A stretch of DNA of 42,825 nt from Accumulibacter sp. (GTDB taxonomy: Bacteria > Pseudomonadota > Gammaproteobacteria > Burkholderiales > Rhodocyclaceae), in contig NZ_JAMTDV010000017.1 of assembly GCF_023806565.1 (NCBI RefSeq), positions 1 through 42,825 on the forward strand. The letters are read 5' to 3'. Numbering within the stretch: position 1 is the stretch's first letter; each line of letters begins with the position of its first letter. Position numbers and translations under genes: made by a program. Positions 35,477 through 42,825 of the stretch are shown piece by piece. Below the pieces are notes generated by a model. It had not been told where the DNA came from and made no database searches. It saw nothing but the letters and a program-made list of their open reading frames with translations.

Positions 35477-35967
35477 TCCGCCGCGCGTCATCGCTCCCTG
35501 TCGTTGCGGGAACCGTCGCTTTGTTCCTGACGACGATGGCACTGGCCGACGTGGCGCCGGCAGCGGGCCCGCAGGTCGGCGACTGCGTCATGTTTCGCGA
35601 GGGTGGTGCCGGCTGGCTGTTGAAAGCGCCGACCTACTGGCTGAAGGGTTCGATTGCCGGCATTGCGCGCGAACGGCGGATGGCGGATGTCTGCCCGCGC
35701 CTGAACAAGCCGCTATCGGCCTACACGCGGGCCGATTGGGCGCTGCTGGCGGCTGCCACGCCTTGCGTCGACAGGGATTCGGACGTGCGCGAAGTCGCGG
35801 TATTGCGCATTCGGGTTTCTGTCGAAAACTGGGAAACACCCTGGTCGTACCAGCATGGCGCTGCAGGCTGGTTGTTCCGCGGACAGTTCCTCGATCAGAC
35901 GCTGAAAAAAGGGGAGGTAATCGACATGGATGCAAGCTGGTTGGAGCCTTGCGAGGCGGGATCGTGA
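35473..35967 (+). CDS. Secreted protein of unknown function in the transporter operon
   Basis: I do not recognise this 164-residue protein. It begins at a GTG that overlaps the livF stop and has a signal peptide (MIRRASSLPVVAGTVALFLTTMALA). The mature part contains GDCVMFREGGAGWLLKAPTYWLKGSIAGIARERRMADVCPRL, then TPCVDRDSDVREVAVLRIRVSVENWETPW, and ends in WLEPCEAGS. Four cysteines in an exported protein suggest two disulfides. Its stop overlaps the GTG of the CoA-transferase gene, so it is fully embedded in the operon and presumably periplasmic, perhaps assisting solute capture. That role is a guess from position alone. Confidence 0.75.
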   Translation: MIRRASSLPVVAGTVALFLTTMALADVAPAAGPQVGDCVMFREGGAGWLLKAPTYWLKGSIAGIARERRMADVCPRLNKPLSAYTRADWALLAAATPCVDRDSDVREVAVLRIRVSVENWETPWSYQHGAAGWLFRGQFLDQTLKKGEVIDMDASWLEPCEAGS

Positions 35968-37130
35968 GCGGTGGTCCGCTGCGCGGAGTGCGCGTTCTCG
36001 ATTTGACACGCCTGCTGCCCGGGCCAGTTGCCACTCTGCACCTCGCCGATCTCGGTGCCGACGTGATCAAGATCGAGGGTCCGGGTGCTGCCGACTACGC
36101 GCGCAGCATGGGCGACGGTGCGCAGGGGGTGAGCGTTTTTTACCGCAGCGTGAATCGCAACAAGCGCGGCTTGTACCTCGATCTCAAGCATCCGCAGGGG
36201 CGTGCCGTGTTTCTTCGCCTGGCGAGAGCGGCCGATATCGTGGTCGAGAGCTTCCGGCCGGGAGTCAGCGACAAGCTGGGTATCGGCTATGAGGCCTTGC
36301 GCGCGGTCAATCCGAAAATCGTTTACTGCGCGATCACCGGGTACGGGCAGACGGGGCCACTGGCGATGGCCGCTGGACACGATCTCAACTACATTGCGCT
36401 GGCCGGGGTGCTCGAGCAAATCGGCGTGGACCGCAGCCGGCCGGCAATTCCCAACTTGCAGATCGGTGACCTGCTGGGCGGTGCGATGACCGCCCTCATG
36501 GGGATTCTGGCAGCGCTGTTCGATGCGCAGCGGACGGGGCAGGGGCGTCTGGTCGATGTGGCGATGAGCGAAGCCGTCCTCGCGCACAACCTCTTCCCCT
36601 TCTTCGCGCTACAGACCGAGGGAGCGGTGCCGCAAAGAGGCGCCGACCTGCTCAGCGGAGGGGATGCGGGCTATGGCGTTTACGCGACGGCGGACGGACG
36701 TTACCTGGCGGTCGCCCCGCTGGAGAAGAAGTTCTGGGACATTTTCTGCGACGCGCTGCGCCGCCCCGACTGGAAAGCACGGCACGCTGCTCGCGGCGCG
36801 GCGGCCGACGAACTGCGTGGCGAGATGGAAGAACTCTTCGCCAGTCGCACGCGGGCCGAGTGGCAGAATTTCTTTGCCGCAGTCGACTGCTGTGTGACAC
36901 CGGTGCTCAGCGTCGCCGAGGCGGTCGAACATCCGCAATTCGGCGCCCGCGGCATGACGGTGCAGGCGGATGGCGTGGCGCAATTTGCTCCGCCGCTAAA
37001 AATCTCCGGTTGGGATTTTGCGGTCGAGCGAGCCGCTCCTACGCCAGGAGAGCACGGTGACGAAGTGCTGCGCGAAGCTGGCTTCTCGGCGGACGAGATC
37101 GACGCCTTGCGGCAGGCTGCGGTCATCTGA
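35964..37130 (+). CDS. Class III (CaiB/BaiF family) CoA-transferase
   Basis: This 388-residue protein begins at a GTG overlapping the previous stop and opens with LRGVRVLDLTRLLPGPVATLHLADLGADVIKIEGP, the class III signature. NRNKRGLYLDLKHPQGRAVF and the histidine-aspartate pair in AAGHDLNYIALAGVLEQIG follow, then NLQIGDLLGGAMTALMGILAAL. The last stretch resembles alpha-methylacyl-CoA racemases, so racemase activity is an alternative to CoA transfer. It is the final gene of the ligase-transporter operon and would act on the CoA ester made by the ligase. No terminator is evident before the convergent phaM gene. Confidence 0.9.
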   Translation: MSGGPLRGVRVLDLTRLLPGPVATLHLADLGADVIKIEGPGAADYARSMGDGAQGVSVFYRSVNRNKRGLYLDLKHPQGRAVFLRLARAADIVVESFRPGVSDKLGIGYEALRAVNPKIVYCAITGYGQTGPLAMAAGHDLNYIALAGVLEQIGVDRSRPAIPNLQIGDLLGGAMTALMGILAALFDAQRTGQGRLVDVAMSEAVLAHNLFPFFALQTEGAVPQRGADLLSGGDAGYGVYATADGRYLAVAPLEKKFWDIFCDALRRPDWKARHAARGAAADELRGEMEELFASRTRAEWQNFFAAVDCCVTPVLSVAEAVEHPQFGARGMTVQADGVAQFAPPLKISGWDFAVERAAPTPGEHGDEVLREAGFSADEIDALRQAAVI

Positions 37131-37199
37131 TCTGCTTTCCGGCCGTCGATGGGCGTATCCCTGGATCGGTGCCGGTGGTCGCCTGCCGCGTAAGGCCCC

Positions 37200-37652
37200 C
37201 TACGACTTGGGCGCTTCTTCGCGTCCTTGACTGGCCTGTACGGCAGTGGCAGCCGCCTTCTGCATCTGCTCCTGCATCTGCTGCAACAAGGTCAGTGGCC
37301 ACAGGGTTGCCTGCCTGAGCGCTTCGTTGCCGCTGCCTGCAACCAGACTCGTGCCCGGACTGTCTTCGCTGGCGCCTGCGCCAGCGCCAGCGGTGTAACT
37401 GCCAGCCATCTGACCCATCGCGCGTACCGCGTTGAGCGTGACGCATTGCATTTCAAGCCCCTGGATGGTCATTTGCAGCATCGATAGATTCATCTTCAAC
37501 CAGCTCTCGACGGCCTTGAGGTCCTTGATCTTCTTTTCGATTTCTTCCACGTCGAGGGTCGGAGTGACCATGTTCGGCAGCGAAAACCCCATGCTGCCCC
37601 ACATTCTCCTGACAAAACTCAGAGGATCATTCGCTGCATCGCTATTGGACAT
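37200..37652 (-). CDS. phaM: PhaM-like polyhydroxyalkanoate granule regulatory protein
   Basis: This 150-residue protein carries the PhaM signature, LDVEEIEKKIKDLKAVESWLKMNLSMLQMTIQGLEMQ at about residues 33-70, a predicted coiled coil. PhaM activates PHA synthase and, in Cupriavidus, tethers storage granules to the nucleoid through a lysine-rich C-terminal tail. Here the C-terminus (LLQQMQEQMQKAAATAVQASQ) is mostly a helix with few lysines, so DNA attachment may be weak or absent. It lies downstream of a methyltransferase gene on the same strand, with a 116-base gap, and indicates a PHA-storing bacterium. Confidence 0.82.
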   Translation of the reverse strand: MSNSDAANDPLSFVRRMWGSMGFSLPNMVTPTLDVEEIEKKIKDLKAVESWLKMNLSMLQMTIQGLEMQCVTLNAVRAMGQMAGSYTAGAGAGASEDSPGTSLVAGSGNEALRQATLWPLTLLQQMQEQMQKAAATAVQASQGREEAPKS

Positions 37653-37768
37653 ATTCCTGCTCCGTTGGTGAAGCGTTCATCTTAGCAACTTTCTGCCACA
37701 TCAGGGACTGTGTGCGAGACGCCCGGCTGGCACGCGGGCCTCCGACGTCGGTGTCGGCTGGGCACGAA

Positions 37769-38590
37769 TCAGATACGGTAACAGTAGAGCAGCGTCCGTC
37801 GTTCATCACCAACTTCGATGACACTGCTTGGTTCGACATCGGGAACGGAGAAATTGTTGCTGACGAAAAGGCTTCCCGGGTGCATCTCCCGTCGAACCTT
37901 TTGCCACAACGCCGACATCGGAGCGGGAGACAGAAATGCGTAGACGACATTGTAGGAGTGCAGTTCATAACGCCAGATGTCTCCCCAGTGCCAGTCGCAA
38001 TTGTTTAGACGAGCGGTTCGCAGACGGCCGGCCAGCCAGGTCGCCGGTGCGTTTTCGACGCCGGTGAAATGCGCGTCGGGCCGAGCCCGGGCGAGCGGAA
38101 TCAGGACACTGCCGATGCCCGCGCCGAGATCGAGAAAGTGCAGGTCGTGGCAACCGGCAGTAAGGTCAAGCAGCGCGGCGGTGCTCGCTCGGCTGGAGAG
38201 ATAGAGGGGAATCTGTCCGGTCAACGCACCACGATAAACGAGCAGCAGCAGGCAGAACGCGAGCAGGAACCAGCCCGGGTCGATCTCCAACGTGGAAACG
38301 CACCAGGCCAGCGGTGCAAACACGGCGTGGATAAGTCGCCACCACCACGGCTGCCGGGTCAGGCTGGCGAGAAGGATGGCGACTCCCGCGATGGCGAACG
38401 CTATCTGTGGCCAGGGCAGTTCCTCGTTTCGGATGCCATAGTACGGCCAGGCCAGCGACAGAACGACGAACACTGCCGCCAACTGCAGCGCGAGTTGGCG
38501 AATCGGCGGGCGAATCGGTGGTACGGCTTGAGGTTCTGTTGCGGGGGGATGCAATGGCTTTCTTCCTCTCGGCGACTGCAGAGCACGCAA
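37769..38590 (-). CDS. Membrane-anchored SAM-dependent methyltransferase-like protein
   Basis: This 273-residue protein has three to four membrane helices (LALQLAAVFVVLSLAW, IAFAIAGVAILLASL, LIHAVFAPLAWCV, GWFLLAFCLLLLVYRG) in its first ~130 residues. A Rossmann-type methyltransferase domain follows: LHFLDLGAGIGSVLIPLARA (SAM-binding motif I, about 155) and FTGVENAPATWLAGRLRTARLNNCDWHWGDIW (acidic residue after strand 2). Such fused proteins are poorly characterised; the substrate is unknown. It starts 17 bases after the oxidoreductase stop and is probably co-transcribed. Confidence 0.78.
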   Translation of the reverse strand: MRALQSPRGRKPLHPPATEPQAVPPIRPPIRQLALQLAAVFVVLSLAWPYYGIRNEELPWPQIAFAIAGVAILLASLTRQPWWWRLIHAVFAPLAWCVSTLEIDPGWFLLAFCLLLLVYRGALTGQIPLYLSSRASTAALLDLTAGCHDLHFLDLGAGIGSVLIPLARARPDAHFTGVENAPATWLAGRLRTARLNNCDWHWGDIWRYELHSYNVVYAFLSPAPMSALWQKVRREMHPGSLFVSNNFSVPDVEPSSVIEVGDERRTLLYCYRI

Positions 38591-38607
38591 TGCGGGCAGC
38601 AGCTTCG

Positions 38608-41600
38608 TCAGTGTCGCCGCTCAGCCGCTGCAAGCGTTCGCTGCTCCCGCAAGTGCGCGCGCAGGGCGTCCTGTCGGGGGCGAGCCCGCGCTACCGATGC
38701 GGCCTTGACGTGGCCATAGCCGCGAATCTTCTCGGGAATGCTGGCGAGCTCGATGGCGCTGGTCAGGGTTTCCGGTCCAAGTCTGGAGAGTATCAGGTTT
38801 ACATCGGCCTCGTAGTCGGCCAGCAATTGCCGTTCCATGCGCCTTTCCGCGGTTCTTCCGAAAGGATCGGCGAATGTGCCGCGCAAACCCTTGAGTTTGC
38901 TGAGCCAGCGGAAGACGCTCAGCATCCAGGGGCCATAACCGTGCTTGCGGATGCCGCCGGTTACCGGATTCGGTCTGGTGAGCAGCGGGGGTGCGAGATG
39001 AAAGCGCAATCGGAAGTCGCCTTCGAATTCGTCGGACAACTGCTGCAGAAACGCAGGGTCGGCATACAGTCTCGCCACTTCGTACTCGTCCTTGACCGCC
39101 AGCAGCTTGAAATAGGAGCGGGCCACCGCTTCGCTCAGAGCAGTCGACTGCAATCGGGACTCGGCATCACGCACCTGTTCGACCAGGCGACGGTAGCGTT
39201 CGGCGTAGCGTGCGTCCTGGTAGGCAGTCAGGGTCTCGACACGTCGGCAGATGGTTTCATCCAGGTTCTCTGAGAGTCGCCGCTGCGCTGGCTCGCTGGC
39301 TGGTTGGCAAAACTGCTGTACCGCCTGCGGATCATGGGCGGCGCGCCTTCCCCAGAGGAAGGCCTGGCGGTTCTCTTCGACGGCTGTAGCGTTGAGCTGA
39401 ATGGCTTGGTCGATCGCGGTCTGCGACAGTGGTAGCAGCCCTCTCTGCCAGGCGACGCCGAGCAGGACGAGGTTGCCGTAGACAGCGTCACCCATCAGCC
39501 GGAGCGACAATTCTGCGGTGTCCAGGAAGAATGCATTGCCCGCGCCGCAGGCTTCAACGATCTGCTGTCGCATCCGCTCCTGTGGAAACTGCCAGTCCGG
39601 GTTGCGGGTAAACTCGGCTGTCGGCGTCTCGGCGCCGTTTACTACCGCCCGCGTCTTGCCGGCAAGCACTTTCGACAACGCTTCGCTGCCGGCGGTGACG
39701 ACCAGGTCGCCGCCGATCAGGGCGTGCGCTTCGCCGGTGTCGATGCGTGCCGCATGAATATCGCCTGGCTGATCGGCAATGCGCAGATGGGAAAAGACGG
39801 CTCCGAACTTTTGTGCCAGACCGGTCATGTCGAGGACCGAAACTCCCTTGCCGTCCAGGTGTGCGGCCATTCCCAGAAGGGCACCGAGAGTGATCACGCC
39901 GGTTCCGCCAACGCCGGTGATGAGGACGTTGAAGGGGCGGCTGGTGTCGGGCAGCAGCGGCTCGGGGAGCGTGCCGAAGCGACTTGCATCGGCCGTCATC
40001 GCGCTGCCGCGGCGCAGGCGGCCGCCTTCGACAGTGACGAAGCTGGGGCAGAAGCCGTTGATGCACGAAAAATCCTTGTTGCACGAAGACTGATCGATCG
40101 CTCGTTTGCGGCCGAACTCGGTTTCCACCGGCACTACCGAAAGGCAGTTGGATTGTACGCCGCAATCGCCGCATCCTTCGCAGACGGTTTCGTTGATGAA
40201 CGCCCGCCGCGCCGGATCGGGCAGCTTTCCACGCTTGCGCCGACGGCGCTTCTCGGTGGCGCAGGTCTGCTCATAAATCAGGACCGAGACGCCGGGATAA
40301 TCGCGCAGTTGGCGTTGTACCGCATCGAGTTCGTCGCGGTGACGGATCGGCGTATGCGGCGCCAAGCCACGAACCTGCCTGTACTTCGCCGGATCGTCGC
40401 TGACGATGACGATCCGTTCGATGCCTTCCGCCTCCAGCTGACGCGTCAGTTGGGCGACACTCAGCTGACCGTCGACCGGCTGACCTCCGGTCATCGCTAC
40501 CGCATCGTTGTACAGAATTTTGTACGTGATGGCGGCGCGGGCGGCGACCGACTGGCGTACCGCCAACAAGCCCGAATGAAAGTACGTGCCGTCGCCGAGG
40601 TTGGCGAAGATATGCCTTTCGCGGGTGAACGGTGCCTGTCCGACCCAGGTCACTCCTTCGCCGCCCATGTGGGTGAAGGTCGCGGTCTTGCGATCCATCC
40701 AGGTCACCATGTAGTGGCAGCCGATTCCGGCCACGGCCCGGGAACCCTCCGGCAAGCGCGTCGAGGTGTTGTGCGGACATCCGGAACAGAAATACGGCGT
40801 GCGCTGGATCGAGGTGCCGCCGCTGGCTGGCACGAGCGTTGGCGCCAGGCTTCTCTGCTTCGCTTCGAGAAGCGCCAATCGGGCCTCGATCGCCGACGAA
40901 GTGAAGAAGCGGCCAATGCGTGCCGCAAGCGCCCGCGCGACTTGCGCGACCGACAGTTCGCCGGCCGCCGGCAGTAGCCAGTCGCCATGCGTCAGGTGTC
41001 CGCTTCCGGTCGGCAGCAGGGCCCATTCGCCCTTCTCGTCGAACTTGCCAACGACGCGCGGACGGACGTCCTCACGCCAGTTGTAAAGCTCCTCCTTGAG
41101 CTGGTATTCGAGCAACTGCCGCTTTTCTTCCACCACCAGGATTTCTTCGAGACCTTCCGCAAAGCGTCGGACGCCATCGGCTTCGAGCGGCCAGACCATG
41201 CCTACCTTGTACAGGCGTATGCCGATCTGGGCCGCGAGTTCGTCGTCGATGCCGAGTTCGCCAAGCGCCTGGCGGACATCGAGGTAGGCCTTGCCAGCGG
41301 TGATGATTCCCAGTCGGGCTGGTGAGTTGGGGTCCGTGCTGTCGATGACCACACGGTTGAGGCGGTTGGCGCGACAGTAGGCAAGCGCCGCGTAGAGCTT
41401 GTGGTTGAGCAGGCGTGCCTCCTGCTGCAGCGGCGGGTCGGGCCAGCGGATGTTGAGGCCGTGCGGATCGTTCTCCGGCATCTGGAAGTCGTCGGGCACC
41501 CGGATGCTTGTCGACAGCGGATCGATCCATACCGACGCCGAAGTCTCGACGGTATCGGCCAGCGCCTTCATCACCACCCAACAGCCGGAGTAGCGGCTCA

Positions 41601-42165
41601 TCGCCCAGCCATGCAGCCCGTAATCGAGATACTCCTGGACGTTCGCGGGGTACAGCACCGGCATCATCACTGCCTTGAAGACGTGTTCGGTCTGGTGCGG
41701 CAGCGTCGATGACTTCGCCGCGTGGTCGTCACCGGCAATGACCAGCACGCCGCCGAGCCTGGCTGTGCCGGCGGCGTTGGCGTGTCGAAAGACGTCTCCG
41801 CATCGGTCCACGCCAGGGCCCTTGCCGTACCACATGGCGAATACGCCGTCGTACTTGGCTCCGGGGAAGAGGTTGAGCTGTTGCGTTCCCCAGATGGCGG
41901 TCGCTGCCAGGTCCTCGTTGACCGCCGGCTGGAAGACGATGCGGTGGGCGTCGAGATGCGGGCGGGCTTTCCAGAGTGCCTGATCGAGCCCCCCCAGCGG
42001 GCTGCCACGATAACCGGAGACGAACCCCGCGGTGTTCAGGCCGGCTGCTTCATCGCGCATGCGCTGCAGCATCGGCAGTCGCACCAGGGCTTGTGTGCCG
42101 CTCAGAAAGACTCGCCCCGCAGTGACTGTGTACCGGCTATCGAGTGTGGTCGAGAAGTCTCCCAT
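38608..42165 (-). CDS. Indolepyruvate ferredoxin oxidoreductase, fused alpha-beta form
   Basis: This 1185-residue enzyme oxidatively decarboxylates aryl pyruvates to aryl-acetyl-CoA, reducing ferredoxin. It starts at ATG 42165 (GGAGA upstream). The N-terminal pyruvate-type domain has GRVFLSGTQALVRLP and FVSGYRGSPLGGLDQAL; the thiamine diphosphate site includes FCSGCPHNTST and ANLGDGTYFHSG near residue 520; an iron-sulfur region at ~660-700 has CEGCGDCGVQSNC and SSCNKDFSC; the gamma-type domain begins near 742 with VLITGVGGTGVITLGALLGMAAH. Fused single-chain forms are common in proteobacteria. It probably channels phenylalanine, tyrosine or tryptophan catabolism. Methyltransferase and phaM genes follow. 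Confidence 0.93.
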   Translation of the reverse strand: MGDFSTTLDSRYTVTAGRVFLSGTQALVRLPMLQRMRDEAAGLNTAGFVSGYRGSPLGGLDQALWKARPHLDAHRIVFQPAVNEDLAATAIWGTQQLNLFPGAKYDGVFAMWYGKGPGVDRCGDVFRHANAAGTARLGGVLVIAGDDHAAKSSTLPHQTEHVFKAVMMPVLYPANVQEYLDYGLHGWAMSRYSGCWVVMKALADTVETSASVWIDPLSTSIRVPDDFQMPENDPHGLNIRWPDPPLQQEARLLNHKLYAALAYCRANRLNRVVIDSTDPNSPARLGIITAGKAYLDVRQALGELGIDDELAAQIGIRLYKVGMVWPLEADGVRRFAEGLEEILVVEEKRQLLEYQLKEELYNWREDVRPRVVGKFDEKGEWALLPTGSGHLTHGDWLLPAAGELSVAQVARALAARIGRFFTSSAIEARLALLEAKQRSLAPTLVPASGGTSIQRTPYFCSGCPHNTSTRLPEGSRAVAGIGCHYMVTWMDRKTATFTHMGGEGVTWVGQAPFTRERHIFANLGDGTYFHSGLLAVRQSVAARAAITYKILYNDAVAMTGGQPVDGQLSVAQLTRQLEAEGIERIVIVSDDPAKYRQVRGLAPHTPIRHRDELDAVQRQLRDYPGVSVLIYEQTCATEKRRRRKRGKLPDPARRAFINETVCEGCGDCGVQSNCLSVVPVETEFGRKRAIDQSSCNKDFSCINGFCPSFVTVEGGRLRRGSAMTADASRFGTLPEPLLPDTSRPFNVLITGVGGTGVITLGALLGMAAHLDGKGVSVLDMTGLAQKFGAVFSHLRIADQPGDIHAARIDTGEAHALIGGDLVVTAGSEALSKVLAGKTRAVVNGAETPTAEFTRNPDWQFPQERMRQQIVEACGAGNAFFLDTAELSLRLMGDAVYGNLVLLGVAWQRGLLPLSQTAIDQAIQLNATAVEENRQAFLWGRRAAHDPQAVQQFCQPASEPAQRRLSENLDETICRRVETLTAYQDARYAERYRRLVEQVRDAESRLQSTALSEAVARSYFKLLAVKDEYEVARLYADPAFLQQLSDEFEGDFRLRFHLAPPLLTRPNPVTGGIRKHGYGPWMLSVFRWLSKLKGLRGTFADPFGRTAERRMERQLLADYEADVNLILSRLGPETLTSAIELASIPEKIRGYGHVKAASVARARPRQDALRAHLREQRTLAAAERRH

Positions 42166-42349
42166 CGGTGTCTCCTGTCTGTGTGTGCCTTGCAAATCGG
42201 GTTCGGGAACATCCGCTCCGTCTCGCTGGCCAGGAAGGGCTGCCTGGATTCTACGCCGCCGATGATCGAAAAGTGGCGAAAGAAGTGGCAAGAGAGGTGA
42301 GCACTGCCGCCAGAAGGAGCTATAATTGCTGTCCGGCTCGGAAAACCGT

Positions 42350-42378
42350 TTGACAGTTCCTTGGTTGGGCGTCAGAAT
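42350..42378 (+). promoter_or_regulatory. Promoter of the tRNA-tuf operon
   Basis: A consensus -35 element TTGACA (42350-42355), a 17-base spacer and CAGAAT (42373-42378) lie 16 bases before tRNA-Tyr, the expected position for a stable RNA promoter. A second perfect TATAAT at 42321-42326 lacks a good -35. The rest of 42166-42393 holds nothing else I can name. Confidence 0.7.
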
Positions 42379-42393
42379 TATGGGTTGTTAGCT

Positions 42394-42478
42394 GGAGGGA
42401 TACCCAAGTGGCCAACGGGATCAGACTGTAAATCTGACGGCTCCGCCTTCGAAGGTTCGAATCCTTCTCCCTCCACCA
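42394..42478 (+). tRNA. tRNA-Tyr (anticodon GTA)
   Basis: The acceptor arms GGAGGGA and TCCCTCC pair, followed by discriminator A and an encoded CCA. The anticodon GTA is at 42428-42430 in the loop of GCAGACTGTAAATCTG-like stem DNA. A long variable arm (class II) and the T loop GGTTCGAATCC are present. 85 bases with CCA. Confidence 0.95.
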
Positions 42479-42529
42479 AGAATGCCGCCGTTGGTGCAGC
42501 TGTCCAATCGTTCTTCGGGTAATGGTTTT

Positions 42530-42603
42530 GCGGGTGTAGCTCAATGGTAGAGCTGAAGCCTTCCAAGCTTATGACGAGGGTTCGATTCCCTTCACCCGCT
42601 CCA
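42530..42603 (+). tRNA. tRNA-Gly (anticodon TCC)
   Basis: GCGGGTG pairs with CACCCGC; the D loop is AGCTCAATGGTAGAGCT, the anticodon TCC is at 42562-42564, and the T arm is GGGTTCGATTCCC. The encoded CCA ends at 42603. 74 bases. It lies 51 bases after tRNA-Tyr and is presumably in the same transcript. Confidence 0.95.
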
Positions 42604-42645
42604 GGCTGCGGCCGCAGAATTGCTTCAGGCCCCTCGGTCATCGAT

Positions 42646-42720
<75 letters not shown>

Positions 42721-42770
42721 CCGTTGGGTGCTGTAGGTTATTAACTTCTAACGTCTTGAGGTACCGGTAA

Positions 42771-42825
42771 ATGGCCAAGGGAAAATTTGAACGCACGAAG
42801 CCGCACGTGAATGTAGGCACGATTG
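42771..42825 (+). CDS. tuf: Elongation factor Tu, N-terminal fragment (runs off the window)
   Basis: The last 55 bases encode MAKGKFERTKPHVNVGTI, the N-terminus of elongation factor Tu, which delivers aminoacyl-tRNA to the ribosome. Only 18 codons are inside the window. The tRNA-Tyr/Gly/Thr genes just upstream identify it as the tufB-type copy. A GAGG ribosome site lies upstream of the ATG. Confidence 0.95.
   Translation, partial: MAKGKFERTKPHVNVGTI

Overview
The window looks like a chromosomal piece of a GC-rich betaproteobacterium, most likely of the Rhodocyclales and close in flavour to 'Candidatus Accumulibacter' or Dechloromonas. This placement is an inference from gene content: a membrane pyrophosphatase, a PhaM-like polyhydroxyalkanoate granule protein, ActP with its DUF485 partner, a cytochrome P460 gene, and the tRNA-Tyr/Gly/Thr-tuf cluster at the right end. 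No search was run, and all family assignments come from reading motifs.

Layout. 0-2.3 kb holds a TM2-domain membrane protein, a truncated LexA-type DNA-binding protein under a perfect SOS box, and a PepSY/cytochrome b561 pair. 2.5-5.9 kb is a hydrolase, acyl-CoA ligase and short-chain dehydrogenase cluster, closed by a strong hairpin shared with the convergent sodB. 6.1-12.3 kb is housekeeping: sodB and xseA on the minus strand, then exbB-exbD-lpxK-Trm112-like-kdsB-adk on the plus strand with several overlapping stops and starts. 12.6-15.0 kb is a K+-independent type proton-pumping pyrophosphatase with an OmpA-like domain fused to its C-terminus.

15.3-19.2 kb is the accessory-looking part. 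A MarR regulator with a cysteine-rich tail is divergent from a small redox operon (thioredoxin-like protein, cytochrome P460, redoxin), with a perfect 23-bp palindrome between them. Next to it lies a single gene that fuses an alpha/beta hydrolase to a TIR domain, followed by a decayed IS91-type transposase fragment. The hydrolase-TIR gene is the best candidate here for an undescribed (possibly anti-phage) system.

19.5-25.8 kb carries a YbhB-like protein, murJ, a CrtC/AttH-like protein and an orphan acyl carrier protein (all minus), a hemolysin III-type membrane protein (plus) and a two-domain alpha carbonic anhydrase (minus). 26-28 kb is the acetate uptake pair DUF485-actP. 28.4-37.1 kb is one plus-strand operon: long-chain type acyl-CoA ligase, a complete branched-chain-type ABC transporter (LivG-H-M-K-F order), an unknown secreted protein and a class III CoA-transferase; together they look like uptake and CoA activation of an organic acid. 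37.2-42.2 kb (minus) is a fused indolepyruvate ferredoxin oxidoreductase, a membrane-anchored methyltransferase and PhaM. The window ends with a promoter, tRNA-Tyr, tRNA-Gly, tRNA-Thr and the first 18 codons of tuf.
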